From Clostridia bacterium (GTDB lineage Bacteria; Bacillota; Clostridia; Christensenellales; UBA1242), in contig JAFUPL010000022.1 in NCBI GenBank assembly GCA_017481235.1, positions 1-41,270 of the forward strand: DNA of 41,270 nt, given 5' to 3'. Both the position numbers and the translations under genes were made by a program. Under the pieces are notes generated by a model. The model had not been told where the DNA came from. It was given only the letters and a program-made list of their open reading frames with translations, and ran no database searches. This document shows positions 7,518 through 15,126 of the stretch, piece after piece. Within the stretch, counting starts at the first letter, position 1, and the number at the start of each line of letters is the position of its first letter.

Positions 7518-7688
7518 CTATTTTGATTCTTTGTGAACTGTGTGCTTTTTGCAGAACTTGCAGTATTTATTAAGTTCCATTCTATCAGGATGTTCAGCAG
7601 TATTTTTACTTGTATCGTAGTTCTTACGCTTACACTCTGTACATGCTAAAACAACCTTTCCTGTTTTTGTTTTTGCTTTTTTTGCCAT
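7518..7688 (-). CDS. rpmG: 50S ribosomal protein L33, zinc-binding type
   Basis: A 56-aa ORF starting [20 protein letters not shown], then [21 protein letters not shown] and ending [11 protein letters not shown]. Two CxxC pairs (C16/C19 and C43/C46) make it the zinc-binding 'C+' form of L33. The ATG at 7688 follows AGGAGA. It heads the rpmG-secE-nusG-rplKA transcript, as in many Bacillota. The spacer to secE is only 9 nt. Confidence 0.96.
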   Translation of the reverse strand: MAKKAKTKTGKVVLACTECKRKNYDTSKNTAEHPDRMELNKYCKFCKKHTVHKESK

Positions 7689-7700
7689 AATTTTTCTCCT

Positions 7701-7722
7701 AAAAAAACACCTTTGCGGTGTT
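7701..7722 (-). promoter_or_regulatory. Hairpin followed by U7 at the 5' end of the rpmG operon mRNA
   Basis: In the minus sense, AACACC and GGTGTT pair across a 5-nt loop. The stem is followed at once by seven U and then the rpmG ribosome binding site. It starts only a few bases from the predicted transcription start. The shape is that of a small intrinsic terminator, so it may be an attenuator or a 5' stabiliser. Confidence 0.45.
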
Positions 7723-7734
7723 ACTTACCCTAAT

Positions 7735-7763
7735 AATATATCATACATTTACTTTAATGTCAA
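7735..7763 (-). promoter_or_regulatory. Promoter of the rpmG-secE-nusG-rplKA operon
   Basis: In the minus sense, consensus TTGACA (7758-7763) and TATATT (7735-7740) are separated by 17 nt. This is a strong housekeeping promoter. Confidence 0.8.
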
Positions 7764-7772
7764 CATGATTTT

Positions 7773-7807
7773 AAAAAAAATTGCCTAAAATTTAAAATTT
7801 TAAGCAA
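7773..7807 (-). terminator. Terminator of the 246-aa membrane protein gene
   Basis: In the minus sense, TTGCTTAAAATT pairs with AATTTTAGGCAA across a 3-nt loop (one G-U pair), followed by a run of eight U. Confidence 0.8.
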
Positions 7808-7828
7808 CTTTTATAATATAATTTTAAT

Positions 7829-8569
7829 CTAATACCAAAAATTTGTACGATTATTTACGCTAGATACTGAATTTTGCTTATTGTCTACACCTTCATTTTG
7901 TTTTATTTCTTCAACTTTTTCCTCGATTGATTTATTATCTAATATATCTTGGTTTGATGCAGTTTCATTATTTTCAGCAACATCATTTTCAACATTTTTT
8001 AACAAATCATCAACATCGTTAGTTTGATTTTCTGCTTGCATATTTGTTGCAGAATCAAGTGAACTTGGTTTTGGCTCAAATGTCCCATTTTCCAATTCCT
8101 TATTTTTTTTAATTTGCTCTTTGCTAAGTTTTACTTTCTTTTCTTTACTTTTTGCAACTGGAGTATAATTTCCCAACATATATTCAATAAAATTGTATTT
8201 TTTGCCTTTAACTTCACTTACATATCTAAATACTATGTATCCAGTAGCAATAAGTGAATATATTGCGCAAATATTACGCATTACCAATGGGAACTTGCTA
8301 GAAATCCCATTAAGATTAAAGTCATAAGCAAAGAATAATACTATTAGCATAATTAATTCAAGAGTAATTAATACAAAGATGTCGCCAAAACGTTTTTTAT
8401 GTTCTTCATCTTTAAGTATTGTTGATATTGTTAATATCAATAGTAAACTTGCACCAATCAATGCAAACCCAACACCGTTGAAGAAAGATATAATGTTAGA
8501 AATTGCAATACCGATTGCAAAAATGGCAATAATATATATGTATGCCTTATTAAAATTATTTTTTTCCAT
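7829..8569 (-). CDS. Membrane protein with a long acidic tail (246 aa)
   Basis: The start is ATG 8569, with GGAG ahead. An in-frame ATG at 8593 lies within the promoter. Four hydrophobic segments are visible: about 9-29, 32-50, 63-84 (DIFVLITLELIMLIVLFFAY) and 97-115. A basic linker follows (KSKEKKVKLSKEQIKKNK), then a roughly 90-residue tail rich in Asn, Glu and Asp (VDDLLKNVENDVAENNE), probably disordered and cytoplasmic. No family is recognised. It is transcribed alone, between its own promoter and terminator. Its membrane-plus-disordered-tail plan recalls the 207-aa protein at 4024-4647. Function unknown. Confidence 0.75.
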   Translation of the reverse strand: MEKNNFNKAYIYIIAIFAIGIAISNIISFFNGVGFALIGASLLLILTISTILKDEEHKKRFGDIFVLITLELIMLIVLFFAYDFNLNGISSKFPLVMRNICAIYSLIATGYIVFRYVSEVKGKKYNFIEYMLGNYTPVAKSKEKKVKLSKEQIKKNKELENGTFEPKPSSLDSATNMQAENQTNDVDDLLKNVENDVAENNETASNQDILDNKSIEEKVEEIKQNEGVDNKQNSVSSVNNRTNFWY

Positions 8570-8594
8570 AATAAACTCCTTGTTCGTTGTCACT

Positions 8595-8623
8595 ATTATA
8601 TCACATAATTATACAATTAGCAA
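8595..8623 (-). promoter_or_regulatory. Promoter of the 246-aa membrane protein gene
   Basis: In the minus sense, TTGCTA (8618-8623) and TATAAT (8595-8600) are separated by 17 nt. Translation would start about 20 nt downstream of the predicted transcription start. Confidence 0.6.
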
Positions 8624-8840
8624 ATATTTACTGCCAACTTTTTTAATTAATCTATTTCCAATATATGAAAAATGTTAAGTTCGCGTTACTCTTATAGTCA
8701 CCACAGTTACAATAAACAACTTTGTTTACAACTTCATATTTGCATATTTGTCCAAGTTGCATCTTCATAAAATGTCTTAAACGCAACACACTTAGTAGTA
8801 TAACATAAATAAAACCTGCCACATTGCAAATAATAAATAT

Positions 8841-9071
8841 ATGTCATATTTTAATTATCACGCCAAAATTAAAAGTTTAATAAAAAGTGGCGATTGCTTA
8901 GGCGCAAGTTTGTTGTATAAATATCATAACATCAAACCCGCAATGGTTTTTTATTTTAAATCACATATACCTATGCCTGTCCGCAACTATATGTGGCAAG
9001 ACTATTTTCTACTAATCAAACAATATAATTTAAAACTTGATAACCCAGACAACCTTTATTATGAAGATTGA
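8841..9071 (+). CDS. Small unknown protein (76 aa)
   Basis: An ORF of 76 codons with a credible amino-acid mix (IKSGDCLGASLLYKYHNIKP, then MPVRNYMWQDYFLLIKQYN), ending in an acidic YYED. No signal peptide or membrane helix is clear, and no family is recognised. Support comes from the transcription unit: a possible -10 (TATAAC, about 8802) upstream and a strong bidirectional terminator at 9143-9180 downstream. Against it, no ribosome binding site precedes the ATG. It may be real and poorly translated, leaderless, or not a gene. Confidence 0.45.
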   Translation: MSYFNYHAKIKSLIKSGDCLGASLLYKYHNIKPAMVFYFKSHIPMPVRNYMWQDYFLLIKQYNLKLDNPDNLYYED

Positions 9072-9142
9072 GATTATTAATTTATATAATTGACAACTGA
9101 GTTCCTTTAGTTTTTCATTTTTCATTCTTAATTCTTCATTAA

Positions 9143-9180
9143 AACAAATAAAAACCCGCTAATTGCGAGTTTTATTTGTT
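9143..9180. terminator. Bidirectional terminator between the 76-aa ORF and tilS
   Basis: Long arms, AACAAATAAAAACCCGC and GCGAGTTTTATTTGTT, pair with one bulge across a short AT loop. A and T runs on both sides serve converging genes. In the minus sense it directly follows the tilS stop. Confidence 0.85.
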
Positions 9181-10524
9181 CTATAATATATCTTTTTCAT
9201 AATTAATTTTGTATAAATTTGTGCTGTTTTCGTCAACTTTTAACAGGTCGCTTATTTCAATGTCGGCAACGATATATACTACATTATCAACGGCTAGCAC
9301 TGGTATATTTCCACGAAGACGTTGAGGTATCTTTTTGTCTGCCAAAAAGTCCTTTAACTTTTGAGCACTATTACGACCAAATGGTGTAAACATATCCTTA
9401 TCTTCCTTAAAACGCCACACTGCATTTGCTGGAACTTTGTTTGCGTCAACAACGTGTTGATGAGGTTTAACACCATTAAACACTTTTGAACTCACAATAC
9501 GAATTGTTCCAAAACCTTCAATATAGTTTTTACCTTTTTTAAATTCTTGAGTGGTTGTTTCCACTTTTTTATTTAAAGGTGCAATTGTTAGATATTCATA
9601 TTCCTTATGAACTTTGATACCAAAAGGCAAATCGATACTATCGCCATTTTGCCCATCACGAGCAAATTCGCAAATCATATTTACATGCTTGCTTTCAATA
9701 TCTTGACTAGCATAAGCACTTAATGCTTTTAACAATACACGATTTGTTACACTTGGTTGATAACTAAAATAGTACATAGGTATACGAGTAACATCTCCCA
9801 ACTTGGCAACGCCACCCATTTCGATTTGACTATTAATATATTTGTCATCTTCAGCGCAAATATCAGCAAAATGTACAAGATTTTTATCAACTGATTTAAA
9901 TCTTTTACGAATTGTCGGCATAATCACATTACGAATATAGTTGCGTGAATATGTTGAATCTGCATTAGTTTCATCTTCCACAAAAGGAATAGCATATTCG
10001 TCAATATAACTCATAATTTCTTCCCTAGGAACTGTAAGCATTGGACGAATATATTTGTTCTCACGCATAGGTTCCATACCTTTAGCACCAGCAAGTCCGC
10101 AACCACGAAGTAAATTTAATAAAATTGTTTCCGCTTGGTCATATAAATGATGTGCTAATGCAATTTTATCTACTAATCCCTTTTTGATTAATGCTTCAAA
10201 AGTGTTGTAACGTGCGTTTCTAGCACCTGCCTCGATTGACAACTTTTCATCACGAGATAATTTAACCGCATCAACCTTAAATGTGTACGCCTTAATATTA
10301 TTTTCCTTGCAATAATCCATTACAAATGCACTATCCGCAGCACTATGCTCACGAATACAATGGTCAATATTGATAGCAATCACTTGACACTCAAGCAATT
10401 CCTTATTTTCGTTCAAAAAGTGAAGTAATGCCATACTGTCCCTACCACCACTGGTAGCCACACCGATAATTTCACCTTGCTTAATTAGTTTGTTTGCTTT
10501 GATATAATCTAAAATTCTGTCCAT
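9181..10524 (-). CDS. tilS: tRNA(Ile)-lysidine synthase
   Basis: TilS converts C34 of the CAU anticodon of tRNA(Ile2) to lysidine using ATP and lysine. The start chosen is ATG 10524, behind AAGAGG; a TTG at 10554 lies in the promoter. The N-type ATP-pyrophosphatase P-loop is SGGRDS (25-30), followed by the expected INIDH and LAHHLYDQAETILLNLLRG blocks and the GMEPMRENKYIRPML segment. The C-terminal part (FTPFGRNSAQKLKDFL, IPVLAVDNVVYIV) is the TilS_C tRNA-binding domain. At 447 aa it is full length. It stands alone with its own promoter, without the hpt-ftsH neighbours seen in many Bacillota. Confidence 0.96.
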   Translation of the reverse strand: MDRILDYIKANKLIKQGEIIGVATSGGRDSMALLHFLNENKELLECQVIAINIDHCIREHSAADSAFVMDYCKENNIKAYTFKVDAVKLSRDEKLSIEAGARNARYNTFEALIKKGLVDKIALAHHLYDQAETILLNLLRGCGLAGAKGMEPMRENKYIRPMLTVPREEIMSYIDEYAIPFVEDETNADSTYSRNYIRNVIMPTIRKRFKSVDKNLVHFADICAEDDKYINSQIEMGGVAKLGDVTRIPMYYFSYQPSVTNRVLLKALSAYASQDIESKHVNMICEFARDGQNGDSIDLPFGIKVHKEYEYLTIAPLNKKVETTTQEFKKGKNYIEGFGTIRIVSSKVFNGVKPHQHVVDANKVPANAVWRFKEDKDMFTPFGRNSAQKLKDFLADKKIPQRLRGNIPVLAVDNVVYIVADIEISDLLKVDENSTNLYKINYEKDIL

Positions 10525-10542
10525 ACCTAACCTCTTGACCTT

Positions 10543-10571
10543 ATTATATATCAAAACTTTAAAAACGTCAA
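10543..10571 (-). promoter_or_regulatory. Promoter of tilS
   Basis: In the minus sense, TTGACG (10566-10571) and TATAAT (10543-10548) are separated by 17 nt. Confidence 0.7.
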
Positions 10572-10651
10572 TAGTTATGGCTTAAATTGATTCTTTAAAA
10601 TTTGATAAAGTTCTTTTGTTCGTTAATATTTATTACAACAATTGTTTATTT

Positions 10652-10737
10652 TGTCATACCGACCGAGCAAATTTATTTGTGAGTGGAGCGTGTCTCAGTC
10701 CTATAAAATTCGACATATTTCGTATGTTGAATTTTTT
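10652..10737. repeat. Dispersed-repeat-like intergenic segment ending in a terminator hairpin
   Basis: GTCATACCGACCGAGC, a GAGTGGAGCG stretch and GTCTCAGTCC stand out as GC-richer than the surroundings. They resemble dispersed 'GTCATxCCGAGCG...' intergenic repeats known from other genomes. The segment ends in a 13-bp stem (10705-10717 with 10723-10735, one G-U pair, loop TTTCG) followed by T. Only one copy is present in this window, so repeat status cannot be shown here. Confidence 0.35.
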
Positions 10738-10777
10738 ATGTTGTCCACAATAAATTAACAAAATGTGAATTACTTGC

Positions 10778-10806
10778 TTGATTTTTAAATGTGATTTAAT
10801 TATAAT
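10778..10806 (+). promoter_or_regulatory. Promoter of the thioesterase gene
   Basis: TTGATT (10778-10783) and TATAAT (10801-10806) are separated by 17 nt. The ribosome binding site AAAAGGAAG follows at 10815-10823. Confidence 0.65.
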
Positions 10807-10828
10807 TGTTTATCAAAAGGAAGTACTT

Positions 10829-11557
10829 ATGAAAAATTATTTAGAATACAATTTTACCACCCGTTTTGATGACGTTGGTGCAACTAGAACCATGATGCCA
10901 CACAATATTGTATCAGCATTTCAATTATGCTCTAACAATCACTCAGATATTTTAGGTGTTGGCGTTGAAGATATACGTAAAAGCGGTAATGGTAAATGGG
11001 TTGTATTAAAGGCAAAGTTTGAATTTGACCGCTTCCCCACTATTAACGAAAATCTAACCGTTGCCACTTGGCCGTTGCAAACACGTATGCTATTCCCACG
11101 TTGTTTTGAATTAAAACAAGGCGATACATCTATTGTACGTGGCCGTATGGAATATGGTGTAATCAATGAGGAAACTAATCGCATGGTACTGCCTAAATAT
11201 GTGGGTGACCTAGGTATAACCGACTTTTTACCAAGCGGAATGAAAGATGACACGTATACTAACACAACTTGTGAATTTAATGAAAGCGATTTGGTGTACA
11301 CAAAAACAATTCGCCTAAGTGAACTTGACTACAACGTTCATGGCAACAATATTGCATATATCAAAATGGCAACCGATTGTTTTACTTTTGCAGAATATTC
11401 TAGCCTAGATATATCAGTACTTGAAATGTACTACACTAATCAATGCTTTGAAAACGACCAAATCCACCTATACAAAAAGAAACTTGACAACAAATACATA
11501 ATTGAAGGTAAAACCGATACCAAATCAATCTTTCGTGCAGTATTTATATTAAGATAA
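10829..11557 (+). CDS. Acyl-ACP thioesterase family protein
   Basis: The start is ATG 10829, behind AAGGAAG; the upstream in-frame start at 10778 lies in the promoter. At 242 aa it has the size of bacterial acyl-ACP thioesterases: two hot-dog folds that hydrolyse fatty acyl-ACP to free fatty acid. The second half carries the family signature DYNVHGNNIAYIKMATDC, and the first half an N-terminal hot-dog pattern (TRMMPHNIVSAFQL-like, KWVVLKAKFEFDRFP, WPLQTRMLFPRCFEL). It is the only gene of its transcript, with its own promoter and terminator. Chain-length preference cannot be read from the sequence. Confidence 0.9.
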   Translation: MKNYLEYNFTTRFDDVGATRTMMPHNIVSAFQLCSNNHSDILGVGVEDIRKSGNGKWVVLKAKFEFDRFPTINENLTVATWPLQTRMLFPRCFELKQGDTSIVRGRMEYGVINEETNRMVLPKYVGDLGITDFLPSGMKDDTYTNTTCEFNESDLVYTKTIRLSELDYNVHGNNIAYIKMATDCFTFAEYSSLDISVLEMYYTNQCFENDQIHLYKKKLDNKYIIEGKTDTKSIFRAVFILR

Positions 11558-11560
11558 TCA

Positions 11561-11590
11561 AAAAAAGACCTAGATTTTAGGTCTTTTTTT
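11561..11590. terminator. Bidirectional terminator after the thioesterase gene
   Basis: An A run plus GACCTA (11567-11572) pairs with TAGGTC (11578-11583) plus a T run, across a GATTT loop. It also faces the converging 81-aa gene. Confidence 0.85.
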
Positions 11591-11594
11591 ATAT

Positions 11595-11840
11595 TTACCA
11601 ATCGTAAATATTGTGAGTGTATACTTTGATATCGTCATAAAAATCAAAATATTTTTTACCATTTTGATTACGACTATTTTTATACTTTTGATATGGTGTA
11701 AGCGTTTTTTTATTAGAGTTTAGATTTTTCTTATCACCATTATCTTTAATTTTTACATTATTTATAACACTTTCAGTTTGTGTGTTTTCAGTAATGGTAT
11801 CTTGACTTTCCGCCACCTTTTGTTCAATATTTGTTTCCAT
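11595..11840 (-). CDS. Small Asn/Lys-rich protein of unknown function, probably leaderless (81 aa)
   Basis: The first usable start is ATG 11840. A possible TTG at 11858 lies inside the promoter. A consensus TTGACA-17-TATAAT promoter ends 6 nt before the ATG, so transcription should start at the A of the ATG. No ribosome binding site is present. The protein is hydrophilic, rich in Asn, Lys, Thr and Gln (IKDNGDKKNLNSNKKTLTPYQ), with an aromatic C-terminus (KKYFDFYDDIKVYTHNIYDW). There is no signal peptide or membrane segment, and no family is recognised. It ends at a shared bidirectional terminator. Confidence 0.65.
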   Translation of the reverse strand: METNIEQKVAESQDTITENTQTESVINNVKIKDNGDKKNLNSNKKTLTPYQKYKNSRNQNGKKYFDFYDDIKVYTHNIYDW

Positions 11841-11846
11841 AATTTT

Positions 11847-11875
11847 ATTATACAACAAAAAGAGGACATTGTCAA
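11847..11875 (-). promoter_or_regulatory. Consensus promoter abutting the ATG of the 81-aa gene
   Basis: In the minus sense, TTGACA (11870-11875), 17 nt, TATAAT (11847-11852), then 6 nt to the ATG at 11840. Both boxes are perfect. The spacing predicts a leaderless mRNA. Confidence 0.75.
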
Positions 11876-11949
11876 TATTCTTAATTTAACAATCTCCTCA
11901 ATTCTTTATTTTTCACTCTTAATTTTTCATTTCGCAAACTTTTTTGCGT

Positions 11950-12378
11950 CTATTGTTTACCAGTACTACCTATTCCGCCACGATTAGCGTTATCTAATTT
12001 TTCAACCACATTAAACGCTACTGGTGGTTGGTGTTCGATTATTCTAAATTGACAAATGCGGTCGTTTTTGTGGATTACTGTATCACGCATTGCAAGTGCT
12101 GGAAAGCGCCATTGGTCATCATCTCCACAAAATGTTTCGTCAATAACACCTATGCTGTTAGTTTGAAGTATTCCAAAATTTTTAAAAGTTGAACTACGTG
12201 GCGCCATTATTGCCTCATATCCCTCAGGAAGTTGCATAGCAACACCAAGTTTAATAAGTTTAAATTCGCCTGCTTTCATTTCAACATCTTCGGCAGCACG
12301 CAAATCATACCAATCACTTTTACCTGCAATAAACTTAATAGGCTCAATATCTGTAAAATACTTAATTTTAATTTCCAT
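11950..12378 (-). CDS. dut: dUTP diphosphatase
   Basis: Hydrolyses dUTP to dUMP and pyrophosphate, keeping uracil out of DNA and feeding dTMP synthesis. At 142 aa it is a trimeric-type dUTPase. The five motifs are visible: WYDLRA (23-28), PRSS (60-63), [10 protein letters not shown] (77-86), RICQFRI (107-113) and the P-loop-like RGGIGSTG (133-140). Motif 1 lacks the usual Gly before Asp, and motif 5 is one residue shorter than RGxxGFGSTG, a mild divergence. A short insertion (DDQWRF) follows motif 3. The ATG at 12378 has AGGAG ahead, and TGTTATAAT upstream forms an extended -10 promoter. It is probably transcribed separately from dnaC. Confidence 0.93.
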   Translation of the reverse strand: MEIKIKYFTDIEPIKFIAGKSDWYDLRAAEDVEMKAGEFKLIKLGVAMQLPEGYEAIMAPRSSTFKNFGILQTNSIGVIDETFCGDDDQWRFPALAMRDTVIHKNDRICQFRIIEHQPPVAFNVVEKLDNANRGGIGSTGKQ

Positions 12379-12463
12379 AATACTCTCCTTTGTATATTAT
12401 AATTATAACATATTTTCAATTTTAAGTAAATCAAACTAATGTCACTAACCTCAATTTATATAA

Positions 12464-12490
12464 ATAAAAAATATCACGTTATAGTGATAT
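12464..12490 (-). terminator. Terminator of the helicase-loader operon
   Basis: ATATCAC (12471-12477) pairs with GTGATAT (12484-12490) across a 6-nt loop. In the minus sense the stem is followed by a U run (12464-12470). It lies 10 nt after the dnaC-like stop. Confidence 0.75.
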
Positions 12491-12499
12491 CTTTTATAA

Positions 12500-13414
12500 T
12501 TAAAATCCTTTACGCATATCAGCATTAGTAAATTGAATATTTAATGCAAGAATTTTGTTTGAAAGTCGACTATGAATACGGTCATCATATCTATTTAAAA
12601 TATCATCTGGTATTAAGTTGGTTGAAATTAAAGTTGGTTTATAACGTTTTTGACGAAGATTGATAATATTAAACAAATATTCAATTGTTATATTTTTAAG
12701 CAACGGTTCACTTCCCAAATCATCAATAATCAATACATCACAATCCATAAATTCATTAACTTTACTTGGAAGTGAAAAGTGATATTTTCGGCATTCATCA
12801 TTAAGTGCAAATGCGGTTGTAAACATCACATTAAAACCACGATTAATAAGTTCACTCGCCATACATTCCAATAAAAATGTTTTTCCAGTTCCAGTTCCGC
12901 CTGACATAGTAATATTTAATATGTTAGTGTTAGGATATTTTTCACACCATTGTTTAGCCATGTCATATATTTTACGCAAACTAGGACTCAAATCTTTTGA
13001 GCAATCATTAAAAGTGACAAATTTATATTGTTTATTAATTTCGTTTAAACGTCGGTTTAATTCAAGTTTTAAGCATTCACACATTTTAAGTCCAACCACG
13101 CCAGTGTCATTACACTTGCTACAATCATATTGAGGTTCCATACGCCTAATGTCAATTTTGTGTGAAGATATGTAATTATTATATAATTGTTTAATTTTTT
13201 CAAAAGTGTTAGTTGCTTCCAAAATTTGAATATCGCTTCCGCCAAACTTTAATTTAATTAAATCAATTTTTGCTTGATTGTAGTTGGTGTATAATCTTTG
13301 AAATTCTTCATTTTGACATAATTCTTGAACATATTGGTCGGCAAGAATTTGCGCCTCATGACGCTTTTTATCTAAATTTAATTTAATTTCATTAATAAGT
13401 TGTGTTCTTGTCAT
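12500..13414 (-). CDS. DnaC/DnaI-like helicase loader ATPase
   Basis: A 304-aa AAA+ ATPase of the DnaC/DnaI type, which loads the replicative helicase onto origin or fork DNA. Residues 1-90 form a helical, charged N-terminus, probably the helicase contact. A cysteine cluster (C98, C101, C112, C114) suggests a zinc site, as in DnaI. Walker A is GGTGTGKT (172-179) and Walker B LIIDDLG (228-234); the sensor region reads TLISTNL, with RIHSRL near the arginine-finger position. The start overlaps the stop of the upstream gene (TAATG), implying translational coupling. It forms a two-gene operon with the DnaB/DnaD-like gene. Confidence 0.92.
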   Translation of the reverse strand: MTRTQLINEIKLNLDKKRHEAQILADQYVQELCQNEEFQRLYTNYNQAKIDLIKLKFGGSDIQILEATNTFEKIKQLYNNYISSHKIDIRRMEPQYDCSKCNDTGVVGLKMCECLKLELNRRLNEINKQYKFVTFNDCSKDLSPSLRKIYDMAKQWCEKYPNTNILNITMSGGTGTGKTFLLECMASELINRGFNVMFTTAFALNDECRKYHFSLPSKVNEFMDCDVLIIDDLGSEPLLKNITIEYLFNIINLRQKRYKPTLISTNLIPDDILNRYDDRIHSRLSNKILALNIQFTNADMRKGF

Positions 13415-14856
13415 TAGATTTCCACCTCATCAAGATTACTAAAGAAACTATTAAGTTGCTCTTTAGTATATTTATCCGATTTTTTAACTTGATTGTTATT
13501 TTCAACCACCAAACTAGAATTAGATTTTGCTTGGTCAAGAGTTGTGATGCCTTTAGTTTTCCAACTAGACAAAATCTTATTCATATATTGCATAGCATTA
13601 GACTTGCCAACTGAAAGTGAACTTGCAAATTCAATAATTTGTTCATTAAATCCCCAACTTTCGGTCCATGTACGATAAAATTCTCGGTCAAAATCGTTAA
13701 CATAACGTTTAATTCCAAGACATTCCAAGATTGCACGCACTTTTTCGTCCCAAGCATTAATATCGCCAAGATATTGATTAAATGCCTCAAGTTCAACAAT
13801 TCCTAATTTATATAATTTTTGCACAACGCGATCATACGCTTCAAGTGTACGAATGCTATTTTTAAAGCAATAATCCGCAATTTGAACTAGGATTTCATCA
13901 CCATAACCCATTTGCACCCATTTAACAACATATGTATCAATGACTTTTGTTAAATCTTCGTAATACAGTCCAAGACCTTTAACCACCATACGCGCAAGGG
14001 CTGTCATATTGTCTTTTTGTGTTTCGTAATTTTCAATTTCTACAACTGAGTTTAATCTCATTTCATAGTACTTATTTAACAAATTGTTTAAATAATTAAT
14101 ATCAACTTTGGTCTTTTTAATTTTGCAACGTTTGGCAACGGCGATAATAGTATTAAGTTCAAAGTCTAGTTCACCTAACCAGCGATTAAGCATTTGAACA
14201 TCTTCAAGTTGCACTTTACGTTTAGTACCAAGTGCGCCTAACACAAGCATTACTTTGTCGTCCAATACTCCAAGTTCGGTGATTTTATTTTCAACATCTT
14301 CGCAAGTGTGCACCCCTTCCTTTTCCCAGTTTTTAGCAACAGTGATTATGTATGGATAGGATACATTTTCGCCCTTTAGATTAGAGCAATATTTAATAAT
14401 CATAATAAGTGCGTCTGGTTGAATATGATGTTTTTCAATAACATTATAATACTCACTAAACTCAGTAGGGGTAATCATGCGCTTAGACAAAATTTCTTGA
14501 ACTTGAATATTAAAATCGGTGTACTTGCCTATATTGTATTTTTTAATTGTGCCAAGTGTTGAATTAAGTGGCATAAACCTAACTTCCATAGGACTAGTGT
14601 TTAAAATTTGCACCACGCCTTGTTCTTGCCAATATTTAAATGCATCAATAATATCTTGCTCTGATACATTAAGCACATTAGCAAAATTAGTAACATTATT
14701 ATCCGGAGCAACACTATTAGCACACTTGCTAAGCCCCATCAAATATACTTTTACACACAAATCGGGTGCCTCGGGCAAAAAATTATTGATAAAAATATTA
14801 TCCACCACCGTTTTATCGTTAATGATATATGACGAACTATATTTACACAAGCACAT
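13414..14856 (-). CDS. DnaB/DnaD-like replication initiation protein
   Basis: A 480-aa protein of the Gram-positive DnaB/DnaD helicase-loading family. The N-terminal part looks like a winged-helix region (FANVLNVSEQDIIDAFKYWQEQGVVQIL). Repeated helical blocks follow with the family's W-x-x-x-G pattern: AKNWEKEGVHTCEDVENKI, VKWVQMGYGDEILVQIADYC and NKILSSWKTKGITTLDQA. The last matches the DnaD C-terminal YxxxIxxxW motif. It lies directly upstream of, and overlaps, the DnaC-like ATPase gene, the standard pairing for helicase loading. The ATG at 14856 follows AGGAG. Three DnaA-box-like 9-mers lie 170-220 bp upstream. Confidence 0.85.
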   Translation of the reverse strand: MCLCKYSSSYIINDKTVVDNIFINNFLPEAPDLCVKVYLMGLSKCANSVAPDNNVTNFANVLNVSEQDIIDAFKYWQEQGVVQILNTSPMEVRFMPLNSTLGTIKKYNIGKYTDFNIQVQEILSKRMITPTEFSEYYNVIEKHHIQPDALIMIIKYCSNLKGENVSYPYIITVAKNWEKEGVHTCEDVENKITELGVLDDKVMLVLGALGTKRKVQLEDVQMLNRWLGELDFELNTIIAVAKRCKIKKTKVDINYLNNLLNKYYEMRLNSVVEIENYETQKDNMTALARMVVKGLGLYYEDLTKVIDTYVVKWVQMGYGDEILVQIADYCFKNSIRTLEAYDRVVQKLYKLGIVELEAFNQYLGDINAWDEKVRAILECLGIKRYVNDFDREFYRTWTESWGFNEQIIEFASSLSVGKSNAMQYMNKILSSWKTKGITTLDQAKSNSSLVVENNNQVKKSDKYTKEQLNSFFSNLDEVEI

Positions 14857-15026
14857 AGCACAATCTCCTTTTATAATTATTATAATAGCATACCAATCAA
14901 GTATTAGTAATAGAAATACATGTTAATCCTTAAATAACACTTCCTATTATAAACATCTCAACAATGTACGTCCTATTAAGTTTTCAGTATTAGTGTACCA
15001 CAAACTAATAAGTTAGGCAACAATAG

Positions 15027-15078
15027 TTATGCACAATTTTACAATTTTTTCCACAACTTGTGATTTTGGTGTGGATAA
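15027..15078. promoter_or_regulatory. Cluster of three DnaA-box-like 9-mers
   Basis: TTATGCACA (15027-15035), TTTTCCACA (15047-15055) and, on the other strand, a perfect TTATCCACA (15070-15078). They sit in the AT-rich spacer between the helicase-loader operon and the M1 peptidase gene. Just upstream is an inverted repeat, TATTAGT/ACTAATA (14989-15010). They could be a DnaA-regulated promoter region, a DnaA-titration site or part of an origin. Confidence 0.5.
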
Positions 15079-15126
15079 CTTGCATTTTTTTGTTAATTTA
15101 TTAATAGATTAGTGTAGAGGAATTAC

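Noticed and set aside
7129..7536. 135-codon plus-strand ORF over secE
   Set aside because: Phe/Ser-rich translation is the usual shadow of a Lys/Glu-rich minus-strand gene (secE).
9105..9140. T-rich run near 9118 as a terminator or sRNA
   Set aside because: It has no hairpin. The true terminator is the adjacent stem at 9143-9180.
14519..14926. 135-codon plus-strand ORF over the DnaB/DnaD-like gene
   Set aside because: Antisense shadow of a well-supported gene.
15027..15078. Calling this the chromosomal origin
   Set aside because: Only three boxes, no dnaA gene and no clear unwinding element nearby. Kept only as a DnaA-box cluster.
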